In this document: positions 9,528-20,686 of the stretch, in pieces | How positions within the stretch are numbered: position 1 is the stretch's first letter | Layout: the number at the start of each line of letters is the position of its first letter | Assembly: GCA_009731375.1 (NCBI GenBank) | Contig: BJOX01000054.1 | Location: 402,881-466,880, forward strand | DNA length: 64,000 nucleotides | Reading direction: 5' to 3' | Source: Paulinella micropora | Taxonomy: Eukaryota > Cercozoa > Imbricatea > Euglyphida | Translations under genes and position numbers: made by a program | Notes under the pieces: model-generated | Databases searched by the model: none | Seen by the model: only the letters and a program-made list of their open reading frames with translations | Told to the model about the DNA's origin: nothing

Positions 9528-10505
9528 NNNNNNNNNNNNNNNNNNNNNNNNNNNNNNNNNNNNNNNNNNNNNNNNNNNNNNNNNNNNNNNNNNNNNNNNN
9601 NNNNNNNNNNNNNNNNNNNNNNNNNNNNNNNNNNNNNNNNNNNNNNNNNNNNNNNNNNNNNNNNNNNNNNNNNNNNNNNNNNNNNNNNNNNNNNNNNNNN
9701 NNNNNNNNNNNNNNNNNNNNNNNNNNNNNNNNNNNNNNNNNNNNNNNNNNNNNNNNNNNNNNNNNNNNNNNNNNNNNNNNNNNNNNNNNNNNNNNNNNNN
9801 NNNNNNNNNNNNNNNNNNNNNNNNNNNNNNNNNNNNNNNNNNNNNNNNNNNNNNNNNNNNNNNNNNNNNNNNNNNNNNNNNNNNNNNNNNNNNNNNNNNN
9901 NNNNNNNNNNNNNNNNNNNNNNNNNNNNNNNNNNNNNNNNNNNNNNNNNNNNNNNNNNNNNNNNNNNNNNNNNNNNNNNNNNNNNNNNNNNNNNNNNNNN
10001 NNNNNNNNNNNNNNNNNNNNNNNNNNNNNNNNNNNNNNNNNNNNNNNNNNNNNNNNNNNNNNNNNNNNNNNNNNNNNNNNNNNNNNNNNNNNNNNNNNNN
10101 NNNNNNNNNNNNNNNNNNNNNNNNNNNNNNNNNNNNNNNNNNNNNNNNNNNNNNNNNNNNNNNNNNNNNNNNNNNNNNNNNNNNNNNNNNNNNNNNNNNN
10201 NNNNNNNNNNNNNNNNNNNNNNNNNNNNNNNNNNNNNNNNNNNNNNNNNNNNNNNNNNNNNNNNNNNNNNNNNNNNNNNNNNNNNNNNNNNNNNNNNNNN
10301 NNNNNNNNNNNNNNNNNNNNNNNNNNNNNNNNNNNNNNNNNNNNNNNNNNNNNNNNNNNNNNNNNNNNNNNNNNNNNNNNNNNNNNNNNNNNNNNNNNNN
10401 NNNNNNNNNNNNNNNNNNNNNNNNNNNNNNNNNNNNNNNNNNNNNNNNNNNNNNNNNNNNNNNNNNNNNNNNNNNNNNNNNNNNNNNNNNNNNNNNNNNN
10501 NNNNN
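9528..10505. other. Assembly gap (~978 N) inside gypsy copy 1
   Basis: Unknown sequence. By comparison with copy 2 it should hold the protease-RT linker. Confidence 0.95.
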
Positions 10506-13500
10506 GAGAAGGAGAAAGAGGTTTTGAAAGAGAGATTGAAGGCGAACAAAATGATTTTTGACCCCCCTCAAGCGGGAAGTGTCAAGCCGGAAGACTTCAC
10601 TGCGGTTATTTGTAAAATACCAGGTGCTGAGCCTTCCCCGGCGCCACGACGGGCAAATCTGAGTATACATGAAGCAAAGATCGCAGAAGAACAAGCACGG
10701 CAGTTACTCGATGAGGATTTCATTGAGAGATCGACATCTCCAATAGTTTCCCAACCGAGACTGGTGCCTAAACCGGGAGGAGAATGGCGCTTAACGGTTA
10801 ACTATGCCCGCGTCAATAAAATTTTAGAGGAGGAACGAAATCCATTACCTACTCTTGAAGAAGGAAGGCGAGTATTGCGGAACGCCAAGCTATACTCAGT
10901 CATTGATCTGAAGAATGGCTTCTGGCAAATTCCACTGGATGAAAAGTCCAGATGGCTGACTGCATTTGTAGTAGGAATGGAGATATATCAGTGGAAAGTA
11001 CTTCCGATGGGACTCAAACAGGCCCCGGGACTCTTTCAGAAAGCGATGCAAAGCATGCTGAGTAGCAAATATAATGACCAGACAGAGGGAGGTTTCATGA
11101 GGAGAAGAGGACAGAAGGCGGGAGAGTACGCATTTTGTTACATCGATGACATTATCGTGTACTCCAATACGATGGAAGAGCACATCGACCATCTAACAGA
11201 CATTTTCAGGCGTATCAAACTATTTGGCCTGAAATGTAATTTGAAGAAATGTCAACTCGCAAAGACAAGCGTGACATATTTGGGGTACGAAATCTCTTAC
11301 AATAAAGTCTCGATATCCAAAGAGAAGAGGGAGGAGATCATGAGCCGGCAGAGGCCGAAGAATCGCACAGAGCTGCACTCATTTCTTGCGATGGCGCAAT
11401 ATTACAGCCAGTTCATACCCAATTGGGGTGCAACTCGCGCTAAGTTGGAGAGAATGATCGACTTCGGTGATTTTGAGAAGTGGGATGATGAAGCCTTAGA
11501 AGCGTACAACACGCTCAAAGATCTCATCTACAAAGATCCGAAGGATGGCGGACTCGTGCTGATGATGCCCGACTTTTCGAAGAAATTCGTAGTCGACACA
11601 GACGCATTCAAGTTCGCGATCGCCGCAGTCTTACAACAGGAAGATGAGAAGAAAAAGTTGCGCCCGATCATGTTTATAAGTAGAAAAAGCGGAGCGAAAC
11701 TATTGTACGAGACAGAGAGAGGCACTGGCGGTGGTCTGGGCCCTCAAACGGTTGAGAGAGTATTTATGGGGTGGACCTCAGTTTATAGTAAGGACTGATC
11801 ACCAGAATTTACTATAGCTGATGAATCATGAACAGACTGGCCGTCTAGCGAGATGGCAGGCATTCTTGTCATGTTTCAATTTTACAATGGTCCATCTACC
11901 CGGCAAGGGAAATGTTGTCGCTGACAGCCTCTCCAGGCAAGAGTTTCACTCAGAAGTGGCAGCTCTCGTATCATCAGCAGAAATGGAGGATCTATCCCCA
12001 GACTGCACATACGAAGTGCATCATATCGAGTCGATGCAGATGGCGAGAGGGGTCCGATATAACCGATCGGGTCTACGTCATAGCCCGCAAGGTCCGGATC
12101 ATGGGATATGTTGTACAGCACATGTCCTCGAGGATGCTGAGTGGTCCTATGAAGCATATGAGAATATGAAGGCGGAGATAAAACAAGAAGAGATTAAGCA
12201 AGAAGCATATGCGGAACCCCCGCAGGAGAACAAGGAGGAGTTAGACGAAAACCCTGAGAGGATAGGAGTGCAGCTAGAGGATGGGACTATCCACATAGCC
12301 TCACCCACTGCATGGAGACAGCAACAGGCTCTCGATCCGGAGTTCAAAGAGCTAATACAGCTATACAAGAACCCGAACGAGCTGAAAATGACGAAGGAGA
12401 TTAAGGAGCAACAGAAGGAGATGGGGTGGAGAGACGGTCTCTTGTGGTACAAAGGCCAACACGGGCGCTATGCATCACAACCAGACAAATGGACTCTCTG
12501 GGTTCCTGAGAAACTCAGACACATCATTTTTGTCGCTGCTCATAACTGCCCACTACTGGCGCACCCGGGCCGACAAAGAACGCATATGTTCATTTCGAGA
12601 CGATTCTGGTGGAAGAAGATGAAGGAGAATATTGATGAACAGGTCAATGCATGCATCCCATGCAAGACATCCAAAACACCATTGAAGGCGAATTTTGGCC
12701 TGATCGGGACTTTTCCTTTACACTTAGGAATGTTCGAGTTCTTACACACTGATCATGTAGGACCTTTCCCGGTCACGACGGAAGGTTACAGATACCTTCT
12801 AACGGCCATAGACAGAGCCACCAACTATGTATGGGTGGTCCCAGTCAAAGACGTTACGGGAGAACAACAGCCAAGGCGTTGATTGACAGGATCATCTCAC
12901 AAATTGGGGTGCCGAGAAAAATATACTCAGATCGAGGCTCTGACTTTAATAATGAAGTCATCGACAAGCTACCTGCATATTACGGCATGAAATGGCAATA
13001 TGTCACCGCCTATAACCCCAGAGCGAACGGCAAGATAGAGCGGGTGCATAGACCCCTCAAGGCCGCGCTGAAGATGTATTGTATGAAGAAGGAGAACCAA
13101 AAGGCATGGGTGGAGGCAGCATCCTCGTTTGCCTTTGCTATGAATTGCCTACCCTCTACAGCGTTAGGTGGTTCAAAAGGTTCCGTCTCGCCATACCAAT
13201 TGGTATATGGGCGTGAGCCCGCCATCCCAGCCTCACTGCTGCACCCAAAAGATTCATGGGCAGATCAGGATGAGCTGTTTGGGGTGAGACTTCGGGCGAA
13301 GATGGAGGCGGAGCAAATAGTACAGGCGCATAGGGAGGCGGAGCGCAGGAAGACTGATGCTGAAGGTGTCAGGCAGGCACACCTGGATCAAGTCAGATTT
13401 CAGGTCGGGGATATTCTACTACAGTACCATCCTCAGGTTCCTCAGGGAGTCAGCTCGAAGCTGTTCATCCACTGGAAAGGACCATACCAGATCATGGAAC

Positions 13501-14335
13501 AGATGGGGCCTTTTAAAGAGATCCCACCAATCCGTAAGAAGGATATCTCGGAACGGGATGCCTACAGGGCACCAATTGCGGAGAAGGAGGATGCTGAGCT
13601 GGAGAACAAGCGGGCCACCGACCGCAAAAGTGCGGCGGGGACTCAGACCCGCAAAAGGGTGGAGTCGAACGTGCCGGAAGGAAAGTTCACGGAGGCGCAA
13701 ATAAGGAGAGCGCAAAATGACCTTATCTACGACCGACCGAGAAAAGCGATAAGGACGGCACGTTTGCAAAGAGTCCATCAAGAGGGGAGCGATGACGGAG
13801 ATCAAGACCCTCGCGCGGGCAATGACACTCTCGTTCACCCTAGTTGGAAAGAAGATGCGATTGGACATATTTCATGGGCCAAAGACGCTTTTTACTTGGT
13901 GAGGCCTGCGGCTCAACACGTAGCCGATAACACGCTCTCAGATTTATATCTCATGAGAGTCATGGCAGTACCTCACAAACGCCATACGCGATCGAATCGA
14001 ATTTGACTGCGGCACAAATAATACAACCAGTCTTACATTTCTGGAGGAGTTTGGATCCAGTGGAAGATCCTAAAGTAAGACAATACCTTCCAGTATATAA
14101 AGACGCCAAGAAACTTGAGACATGGGATGATACCATATCTCCCACAGATAAAGATCATACCGCGTGGACCATACAAGCACTACCACGAGGGGTGCTGGAC
14201 ATTCCTTTTGACTTGGCACAAGGCGCAATCCCTCACAAAATTTGGGACGTCCTCGAACAGTCTACCTTAGACTTAACTTTGGTTGGAGGTCCTCCACCAG
14301 GTAAAGGAGTCCGCGCGCGTAAACGGCGTCTATAG
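10506..14335 (+). pseudogene. pol of gypsy copy 1: RT, RNase H, integrase
   Basis: Reverse transcriptase spans about 10,506-11,690 and retains the N-terminal RT part deleted in copy 2, PKPGGEWRLTVNYARVN, the motif A region VIDLKNGFWQIP, and the catalytic YIDDIIVYS. RNase H starts with DTDAFKFAIAAVLQQ. A frameshift near 11,690 ends that frame early, and the RNase H/tether region resumes at 11,821. Integrase carries the H-x6-H...CIPC zinc motif, LHTDHVGPFP (first D), SDRGSDFNN (second D) and NGKIERVHR (E), with a frameshift near 12,870. The GPY/F region is partly deleted (KGPYQIMEQMGPF joins directly to KEIPP). A last frame (14,003-14,335) ends in VGGPPPGK plus a basic tail, as in copy 2. Confidence 0.92.
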
Positions 14336-15161
14336 TAAGTATTTTTTTTTCTCTAGAAGTATTGTGAGTGGACCTGATCGATTGCAAACATAGCATTGAT
14401 CCAATATCGTCCCGACAACCTTACTTAGATATTAAAGCTACTACAGCATTCATTCTGCTAGAGATTAACAAGACACAGCTGACAAAAAATAGGCATTCTA
14501 TCTCTTGCTTCGGCAGAGACAGACGAGACGGCCACGAAACAGCACCGTTACGGGATCGCTATTTGAGTGAGCGATGGTGTTTCCTGGATACGACCCGCAT
14601 TAGTACCAGAATGATGATCTCATTAAAGACTCCACAGTCTAATCAAGAACTGATATATTTTAATAACATGAACTGCTACACCGGATTCCATCGATCTCTA
14701 CTTGTATCGGCATATCGCAAGGTTAGGGCGCACTCAACCCAACTTCGGATATAGTCGTCAGACTTGATCACCTGACACTATATTAAATGATACCGATTTA
14801 TACAAGGGTATGTCTTCACAAAAAGTAAATGTATTTATGGAAACCGACGACCGGTTATTACATATATATGGAAATGGCGACATTACATTATTACTCAACC
14901 ATAAAACATTATACTTGGACATACTGCACAAATATCTTATCGACAGAAGAAAGAGGAAGATTTTAATATAGATACTGAATGTGCTAGAGTATATATACGA
15001 TTGGTACCGGGGCAAGTATCATTGTTGTTTTATAACGGCTAATTCGTGGGTTGATGTATCTTCATACATAACTCTAAACGAATCTTAGTCAGAAAAGAAA
15101 TCAGTTCAAAGCGTATTATGTCGGAAACGAAGTTCCGCCATAAAAAACTGGGAGGGGGTAC
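14336..15161 (+). other. 3' untranslated region and polypurine tract of gypsy copy 1
   Basis: No gene. The sequence is recognisably related to 59,381-60,206 of copy 2 and ends with a polypurine tract (GGGAGGGGGTAC, about 15,150-15,161) directly before the LTR. Confidence 0.75.
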
Positions 15162-15379
15162 TGTGGACATCACCCCCCGAATTATCCGGTAAAAAACTTA
15201 TTTATAGATTTCGTCTGGCCGGACACGTCTGAAATGCCAATTTGATCCTGGTCTTTTGGCGGCTTTTTGTCTTTGCGTCACTGAGCTAATATAACGAGAC
15301 ATCATTCTCTTTTTTGAGGACTGTGTTTGGTTATATTACCGACTTACTCTTCCATTGAGCTATCGTTGGGGACAGTACA
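15162..15379 (+). repeat. 3' LTR of gypsy copy 1
   Basis: Begins TGTGGACATCACCCCCCG and ends GGGGACAGTACA. It aligns along its length with the LTRs at 50,047 and 60,207 but is clearly more diverged, so this copy is older than copy 2. Confidence 0.88.
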
Positions 15380-16087
15380 CAAGCCACAGACTCGTGGTAA
15401 CCATGCTAGTAGGGCTACTAATTTACATGCTCACTCTTCTTTCAGGAAATAGTTTAATTTAATAACAGGGGTTTACCGGCAGTGAGACCACGAGTGACCG
15501 TGCTCACCTTGCCAAAGGTTAAGTAAGTTCAAGTTTTAGTTCAAGTGAAAGGGCAAGTTGGTGAAAAGGGTAGGGTGTATGTGTGGTCTCCAGGGCTTTG
15601 GAGCTGTGCTCCCGACGACGTTCTGAGTTGGGAGGTTGTGGCGTAGAATAGGTTTTGGTTGTGTTGGATTACGTAGTAACGGAAGTAATAGAGTTGAAGT
15701 GGAAGGATGAGTCGTACGGTCAGAGTGATGAAAATACAAGCTGATATAGGTAAAAAGGGAAATGGTATTTGTAAAAATCGAAATTTCCCAGTGCACTTGT
15801 GACGTGAAAAAACAGGGAAAATTTGGAAATTAGTTTGAAATAAATTGGTTTAACTTGATTGAAGTGAATTGCTTTTGCTTTGTATTTTAGTGCTTAATAG
15901 CCAAGTTCCTCGATGATTTAATTAGTCACAAGTTCCCCCGATATAGTTAGGCCGGGAGCCTGCAGGGCATGAGGAGGGTAAAGCATGTGTAAAAAGATAG
16001 TATTTGAGTGATGGGAAAAAAGTTATGAGTATCATTATCATGAGTTGCATTGGGATAGTGTAGCTATCGGGCGTAGAGTAGATGTAA
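15380..16087 (-). other. Region between gypsy LTR and the RT gene; likely 3' part of the Penelope-like element
   Basis: No convincing gene. It is downstream of the minus-strand RT stop codon, so the 3' untranslated part of that element should lie here, but I cannot place its end. Confidence 0.4.
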
Positions 16088-17776
16088 TCACCAGGAATCC
16101 GTTGCTTGCGGAAACGATTTTCGTAAGAGTTGCCATTGTTCGACATACGTCAGTGTCTGTCTTAGGTCCATCGGGAGATGAGCGAAGGTACAACATGTTG
16201 TACGGATGACGAGTGCGAGGTTGCTCCATTCTTCAGTGCATAGGTAGCGGACTCGATCAGGGGCAGCTTTCCAGACCGAGTTCGGGTAGGGTATCTCCAC
16301 CATTAGTTGCAGGGTCGCCGAAAGGAGTAGATTTTCTGAATTTGTTTGACGTGCAAAATTGGCAAGCATGCCAAGGAGGGTAGCATGGAGTATCTTACGG
16401 TTAATGTAGGGGGAGTAAGGTGGGAGTCGGGGCATTGGCTGTTGGTTGTTAGTCATCAATTCTTTCCAATTTTTGAATAAAGGTCTGATGTTGAAGTTCA
16501 AGGATGGGTTTTGGTGTAGTCGTATGGACGTTCCCGCAAAATCCACAACGAAGGTAGCGTCTTTAGGTGTTAGTGCATCTTCTTCCAGTTCGAGTCCGCC
16601 AGTGTAGGCATGGGGTTGTGATGATGACTCGACAGTTGTTCCAGAGTTGCGTATGGCTTGTAGTATCTTTTGGGCTTCGTTTGCTTCGAGTTCATCGTCC
16701 CAGTTTGCGAGTATTAGCAAGAGTAGATAATCGATTTGGCGTATGCCATATATATGTTTGGTGAAGGATGGCTTTAGTAGCGTACGGAGTAGAACGACTT
16801 CATCGCACATACATTTCATTTGTGCAAGGGGGGAAGATAGATATCCACCAATTGGGCATCCATCTTTCTGGACAAAGACAGCGTCGCCGAGGGTGAAATG
16901 GGAGTGAGCAAAGTCTAGAGATACGATGTTAATTATGTCTTCAAAAGTGAAGGCAATGTAGTCTTGTGGTGCATAGCTACGATTCCATCCAATGTCGTAT
17001 TTCCCGGTGTGCTTCCTCGTCTTTGAGATGTATACGATTGGTTTCCAGTTTTTGGATTTCGGTGGTTGGAAGATAATGTAAGCAAGGGCAAAGCGAAGAG
17101 ATTGCATTGTGCTGGATTGAGCGAGCCAGGTAAACATTTGTTTTACGTCAAACTGGAAAATTTTTATGGTGCGGTTGGAGTTGTCTCTGATGTTGATGTT
17201 GGAGAAGATTTTGTATGCTCGGGTTAGGTGAGATCGAATTTCGTCCAGTCTGTTTGGATTGAAGGTGCGAACACGCTGAGATAGTTCGGCAGTGAGGAAG
17301 CTTAGGACTTTTCCCACTCTTCGTAGGATTGAACACCATGGGGATCGGGATTGGTTGCAGATCAGTCTGGTTTTGTTCTGAAAGTCTTTGTTCTTTGGTA
17401 GTAGTGTTGTAGAATGAATTGCTGCTTTTCTGGTGTTGAGACATCCAAAGCGTTGGAGGTTATGTAGTTCGAAATCGGTGCGATAGGCATGTAGCAGTGT
17501 CATTCGGTCTGTTTCTACTGCTAGGAATGAGGGTGCCTGGATCACTTCTTTTTGTATGCGTTCCCAGGTAAGAACTGGACATTCGACCCAAAGTTGGTTG
17601 TTGTTTTTGTCAAGGGCTTGGACCACCATACAAGAGAGGTATATTCTTGCAATCGTAACATCTCGTTCAGAGACTGATTTTGGTGGTAGCTTCGGACACG
17701 TTGCGCTAAGGTTCTTGTAGGTGTCGATAAGGCGTCCAAGTAAATGTTTGTTGCGGTGAGGTAGTTCTTCAGCCAT
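16088..17776 (-). pseudogene. Reverse transcriptase, Penelope-like (562 aa frame), catalytic site altered
   Basis: The RT core is readable: IKIFQFDVKQMFTWLAQ is motif A (F-D-V-K), about residues 205-221. VFVQKDGCPIGGYLSSPLAQ is motif B (the G-x-P-x-G-x-x-L-S-x-x-L-A pattern typical of Penelope-like RTs), about residues 300-320. GIRQIDYLLLLI takes the place of motif C, where a R-Y-x-D-D pattern is expected. The codons read GAT TAT, so the second catalytic Asp is Tyr, one base from Asp. Upstream, FGCLNTRKAAIHSTTLLPKN and KTRLICNQSRSPW fit the N-terminal RT motifs. A further frame upstream (about 17,950-17,770, ending INLLFKICHG) also looks coding and is out of phase, so the original protein continued upstream. 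Reverse transcription activity is unlikely in this copy. Confidence 0.8.
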
Positions 17777-17978
17777 GGCAAATTTTAAAGAGTAGGTTTA
17801 TCCAGGTTTTGCAATCGAGGTCGTCTTCATCTGGAGCGTTTTTCTTTGCTTCTTGATCACGTTCGAAGTTGACTGTGGGGAGGCAAAGTGCTGTTTGGAT
17901 TCTTTTTACAAAAGCAATGGTAGAGCTCAGGAGTGATTTTAGGATAGAGCCAGGTGTTGGATGCGGTATGGTGCTGCA

Positions 17979-18299
17979 TTAAGTTTGCCAATGCGTCCTA
18001 AGATGCCTTTCGCCGATGCTAGTCGGAATGAGGCATGTGAATGAGAAAATTTGTGTTTTCCACTTTTGACAGGTGCAGGTTGGCTTCTTGATGGTGTGCT
18101 GTTGGAGTTTGAACTTCGCTATATGTCTTGGTGCATTGATGAGCCTCGATGCAATTGAAGCCGGTCTTTTGAAGCTGACTTTGCATAGTGAGGTAAGGGT
18201 TTTACGGGCGTGTCTATCGGCGAGAAAGACTCGTAAAACATGGTGTAATATGGTTCTCAGGGTTCTTCGGTTGATACACATTCTGTCGTTCATTTGCAT
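17979..18299 (-). pseudogene. CxC linker segment of the Penelope-like element
   Basis: A frame overlapping the end of the GIY-YIG frame encodes a basic segment (RRTLRTILHHVLRVFLADRH) and then KKPTCTCQKW, a CxC motif. It lies between the nuclease and RT, the position of the diagnostic CxC linker in N-terminal-endonuclease Penelope-like elements. It is offset from both neighbours by frameshifts, so I read it as part of one ancestral ORF. Confidence 0.6.
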
Positions 18300-19690
18300 C
18301 GTATAGGTTTTGCTGCTCAGGATGAGGGAATGTGTGCTTTTTCTTTAGGTGGTGGGAGAGGACATTGCAGGCATAGAGTTTTGTTCGGTGGTTTTCGATA
18401 CTTTGCGCTTGTTGCCATATTCGCATTGCTTGGTAAGCTGTAGCCGTTCGTATATGTTTGATCCAGCGATAGGGATGGTATGCAATGAGTTCTACACGTA
18501 GATCGTTGGTTTGTTCCAGGATAGCTCCCGAGTTAGATAGACGCGTAAGGCAGTATGCCTCAGGTTTAGTTAGGAAGTGTCGTGCTGCAGCGGAGCGTAG
18601 AAGTATATATGGTTGACGTGGTAATATTTTAGATCCTTCATATATTTTGGTAGTTCCGTAGAAGCGTGCAGTGTAGTCCCAGTCATTCAATCCGTATCCT
18701 CTACCATGTTTTCTTAGGTAAAAGATCGTTCCAGGTATAAGGTCATCACAGATGGCTGAGATTGAGTGGCGTGTTAGTGGAGGGCCTTGTGTTGGAGTGG
18801 CTTCCCAGTAGGTAAGGTTATCAGCATGCCTACGGGCATTGGAGAGGCTTCTGCATTGCGTGTTGCAACGGTGCGGGCGATGATAGTAACATACGTCATG
18901 TGGAAAGACAAGTCGTTTACGGGCGAAAGGTTTATGAAGGTCATTAGCACGGAATGTTGTTAAGGGGTAGGCTTTCCGTTTCATGTTGAGGGTAGGTTTT
19001 ATCCAGGCAATGAACTTCTCTTCCATGCGTCTTCGATTGGTCCGAGCTGAGTCCTGTTCCATCGTTGTTTCCGAGTTTGGTAGTGGTCCCATTAGGAGGA
19101 GAGGTATAGATATAAACCGGTGTATTCCTAGCTTGTGGCCGAGGGAAAGCAGACGGGTTTGTCCCGGTTGGCATGGCTTCGAATCGTTGTAGTTGCGCAT
19201 ACCCCGTAGTTCTGATTTCATTCGTTTTCCCCATTGGAAAGATTCTCCGATGTAGCTATGGACAGTGCCAGGTGCGACAATTCCATAGATGACTTGCATG
19301 CGTCCAGGGTCTGGGATATCGAATGGGAATTCTGCTCTATTTTGGTGTTGTAGTATGCAAACCATAGGTTTAAACCGGCGAAGGGCAGGATCCGTGCTAT
19401 TGAATGCCCAGGATGCGATTAGCATGTAGTAGGTTGCTTTCATAAGGGGGGTGTATGCAGACCATCTGATTCTTCTGGATTTGGTAAGTGCTAGCTTTGA
19501 GTTTAGGAGTTGTGTGTTGAGTAGTCGAAATAATCTCCGGGGAATGGCGAAGTTGGTGGCTAATACAATAGAGTGTTTCTGGGTATCAGTGTAAGTCCAT
19601 CCATATAACCTGACTAGGTTGCGTACTCTGTTTTCCAGTTTTTGGAGGGTGTGTAGGGACTCTTCTATCCACCGGAAACACTCCAGAGGG
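18214..19690 (-). pseudogene. GIY-YIG endonuclease domain protein of the Penelope-like element
   Basis: The frame has a methionine at 19,443, but the same frame is open and protein-like up to about 19,690 (CFRWIEESLHTLQKLENRVR...), so the true start is upstream or was fused to the previous ORF. The nuclease core reads VIYGIVAPGTVHSYIGESFQ WGKR: G-I-V for GIY, then Y-I-G, then the conserved E/R neighbourhood (GESFQWGKRMKSEL). Further on is a Cys/His cluster (FPHDVCYYHRPHRCNTQC), a possible zinc site. In this family the nuclease nicks target DNA to prime reverse transcription. The ORF ends at 18,214 after the correct reading has moved into the CxC frame. Confidence 0.75.
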
Positions 19691-20666
19691 TGGCTTTCTT
19701 CGCGTTCTTGTCCTTCTTTGCTGCTGTAGCTGCGGCTGCAGATGTTTTTCGGGTTGAGGTTCGTGTGGTTGGGGAAGGGGGAGACTTTGCTGGTATTGCG
19801 TCCTTTGGGGCTTGTTTTGGTTGCTCCGATTGCTGTTCCGGATCCTTCTTCTCTTTGTTTTCGATGTCTTCCATGTTGACTTGTTCGTTAGTTGTAGACG
19901 GAGTGGGGTTGTTTTTGTTGGCGTCATCCGGGGATACTTGTTCCATTACTTTCTGTTCCGTTGTCGATGACGGGCTTTTCTCCGGAACATTGGCTACGGG
20001 TTCAGGGGGAGTCTGCAGTTGGTGTTTGCTTGGATCGTTAGCAGCATCCGCTGGTTGGATCGGGTCCTCCATCTTCTTCTTTGGTTCCGTTGAATTGGGC
20101 GATTTTGTTTGGGAGTCGCTGCCACTGCTACTGCTGCTGCTGCTGCTGCTACTGCTGCTGTTGGTTGCGTTCTCCTGCGTGGCAGAGCAAAGGGGTGTAG
20201 TACGGGAGTCACATCTCACTACAGACGAAACAGGCGTTGTAGTGGGTCCTACGGGAGTTTGGTTGGTTGCAGTAGTTGCCGAAGTATTGCCGTCTGCTCC
20301 ATTGTTGGATTGTGTTGTGTTGGTTTGTGTTGTGTTGGCTTGCGTTGGCGTTGCTGTTGTTGCAACAGCTCCTTGAGCTTGGGTTAGAAGATTGGCGAAT
20401 GCCGGTATGTTGGCCAGAACCGAAAGTAGTGCTTGTTGTATATTGATATCCAGTTGGGCTCCGAGTACGTTTTGTGGAGTGCGGACGGCAGGCGTGGGCT
20501 GTTCATGGCTTGCAATTGTTTGGTTAGCAATAGTTGCATTAGTATGAAGTAGCGTGGGCGATGACGATGGTGGCGATGATGAAGACGATGAAGACGACGA
20601 CGAATTCGCCAGGTTTGCAGATGATGACGCCGCGTTTGCTTGGCGCCGGGCTATAGGTCGGGGCAC
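19665..20666 (-). CDS. Ser/Thr/Asn/Pro-rich low-complexity ORF upstream of GIY-YIG
   Basis: A 333-codon frame starting MPRPIARRQANAASSS, with Ser runs of 10 or more, Thr/Asn/Gln-rich stretches, then Lys/Glu-rich segments (EDIENKEKKDPEQQSEQPK) and a basic Ala-rich end (AAAATAAKKDKNAKKATLW). No fold recognised. The GIY-YIG frame opens in the -1 phase across its last codons, so the two may have been one polyprotein. Probable role, by position only, is a gag-like or leader domain. It may be translated from the retroelement RNA. Confidence 0.5.
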   Translation of the reverse strand: MPRPIARRQANAASSSANLANSSSSSSSSSSPPSSSPTLLHTNATIANQTIASHEQPTPAVRTPQNVLGAQLDINIQQALLSVLANIPAFANLLTQAQGAVATTATPTQANTTQTNTTQSNNGADGNTSATTATNQTPVGPTTTPVSSVVRCDSRTTPLCSATQENATNSSSSSSSSSSSSGSDSQTKSPNSTEPKKKMEDPIQPADAANDPSKHQLQTPPEPVANVPEKSPSSTTEQKVMEQVSPDDANKNNPTPSTTNEQVNMEDIENKEKKDPEQQSEQPKQAPKDAIPAKSPPSPTTRTSTRKTSAAAATAAKKDKNAKKATLWSVSGG

Positions 20667-20686
20667 GGGTAAGTTTGAGAAGTCGA

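Larger units (their letters stand above)
7317..15379 (+). mobile_element. Ty3/gypsy LTR retrotransposon, copy 1 (degraded, contigs mis-ordered)
   Basis: Same family as the element at 50,047-60,443. gag, protease, reverse transcriptase, RNase H and integrase sequences all match that copy. There is a 3' LTR but no 5' LTR. The reading frame is broken in gag, RNase H, integrase and the tail. Pieces between N gaps are out of order compared with copy 2: the gag zinc finger (8,751-8,902) and the gag C-terminus (9,219-9,527) lie inside or after protease sequence. The best explanation is scaffolding error. Confidence 0.9.

Noticed and set aside
19680-19700. Programmed -1 frameshift joining the Ser-rich ORF to the GIY-YIG frame
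   Set aside because: No heptanucleotide slippery site is visible and other frameshifts in the element are plainly decay.
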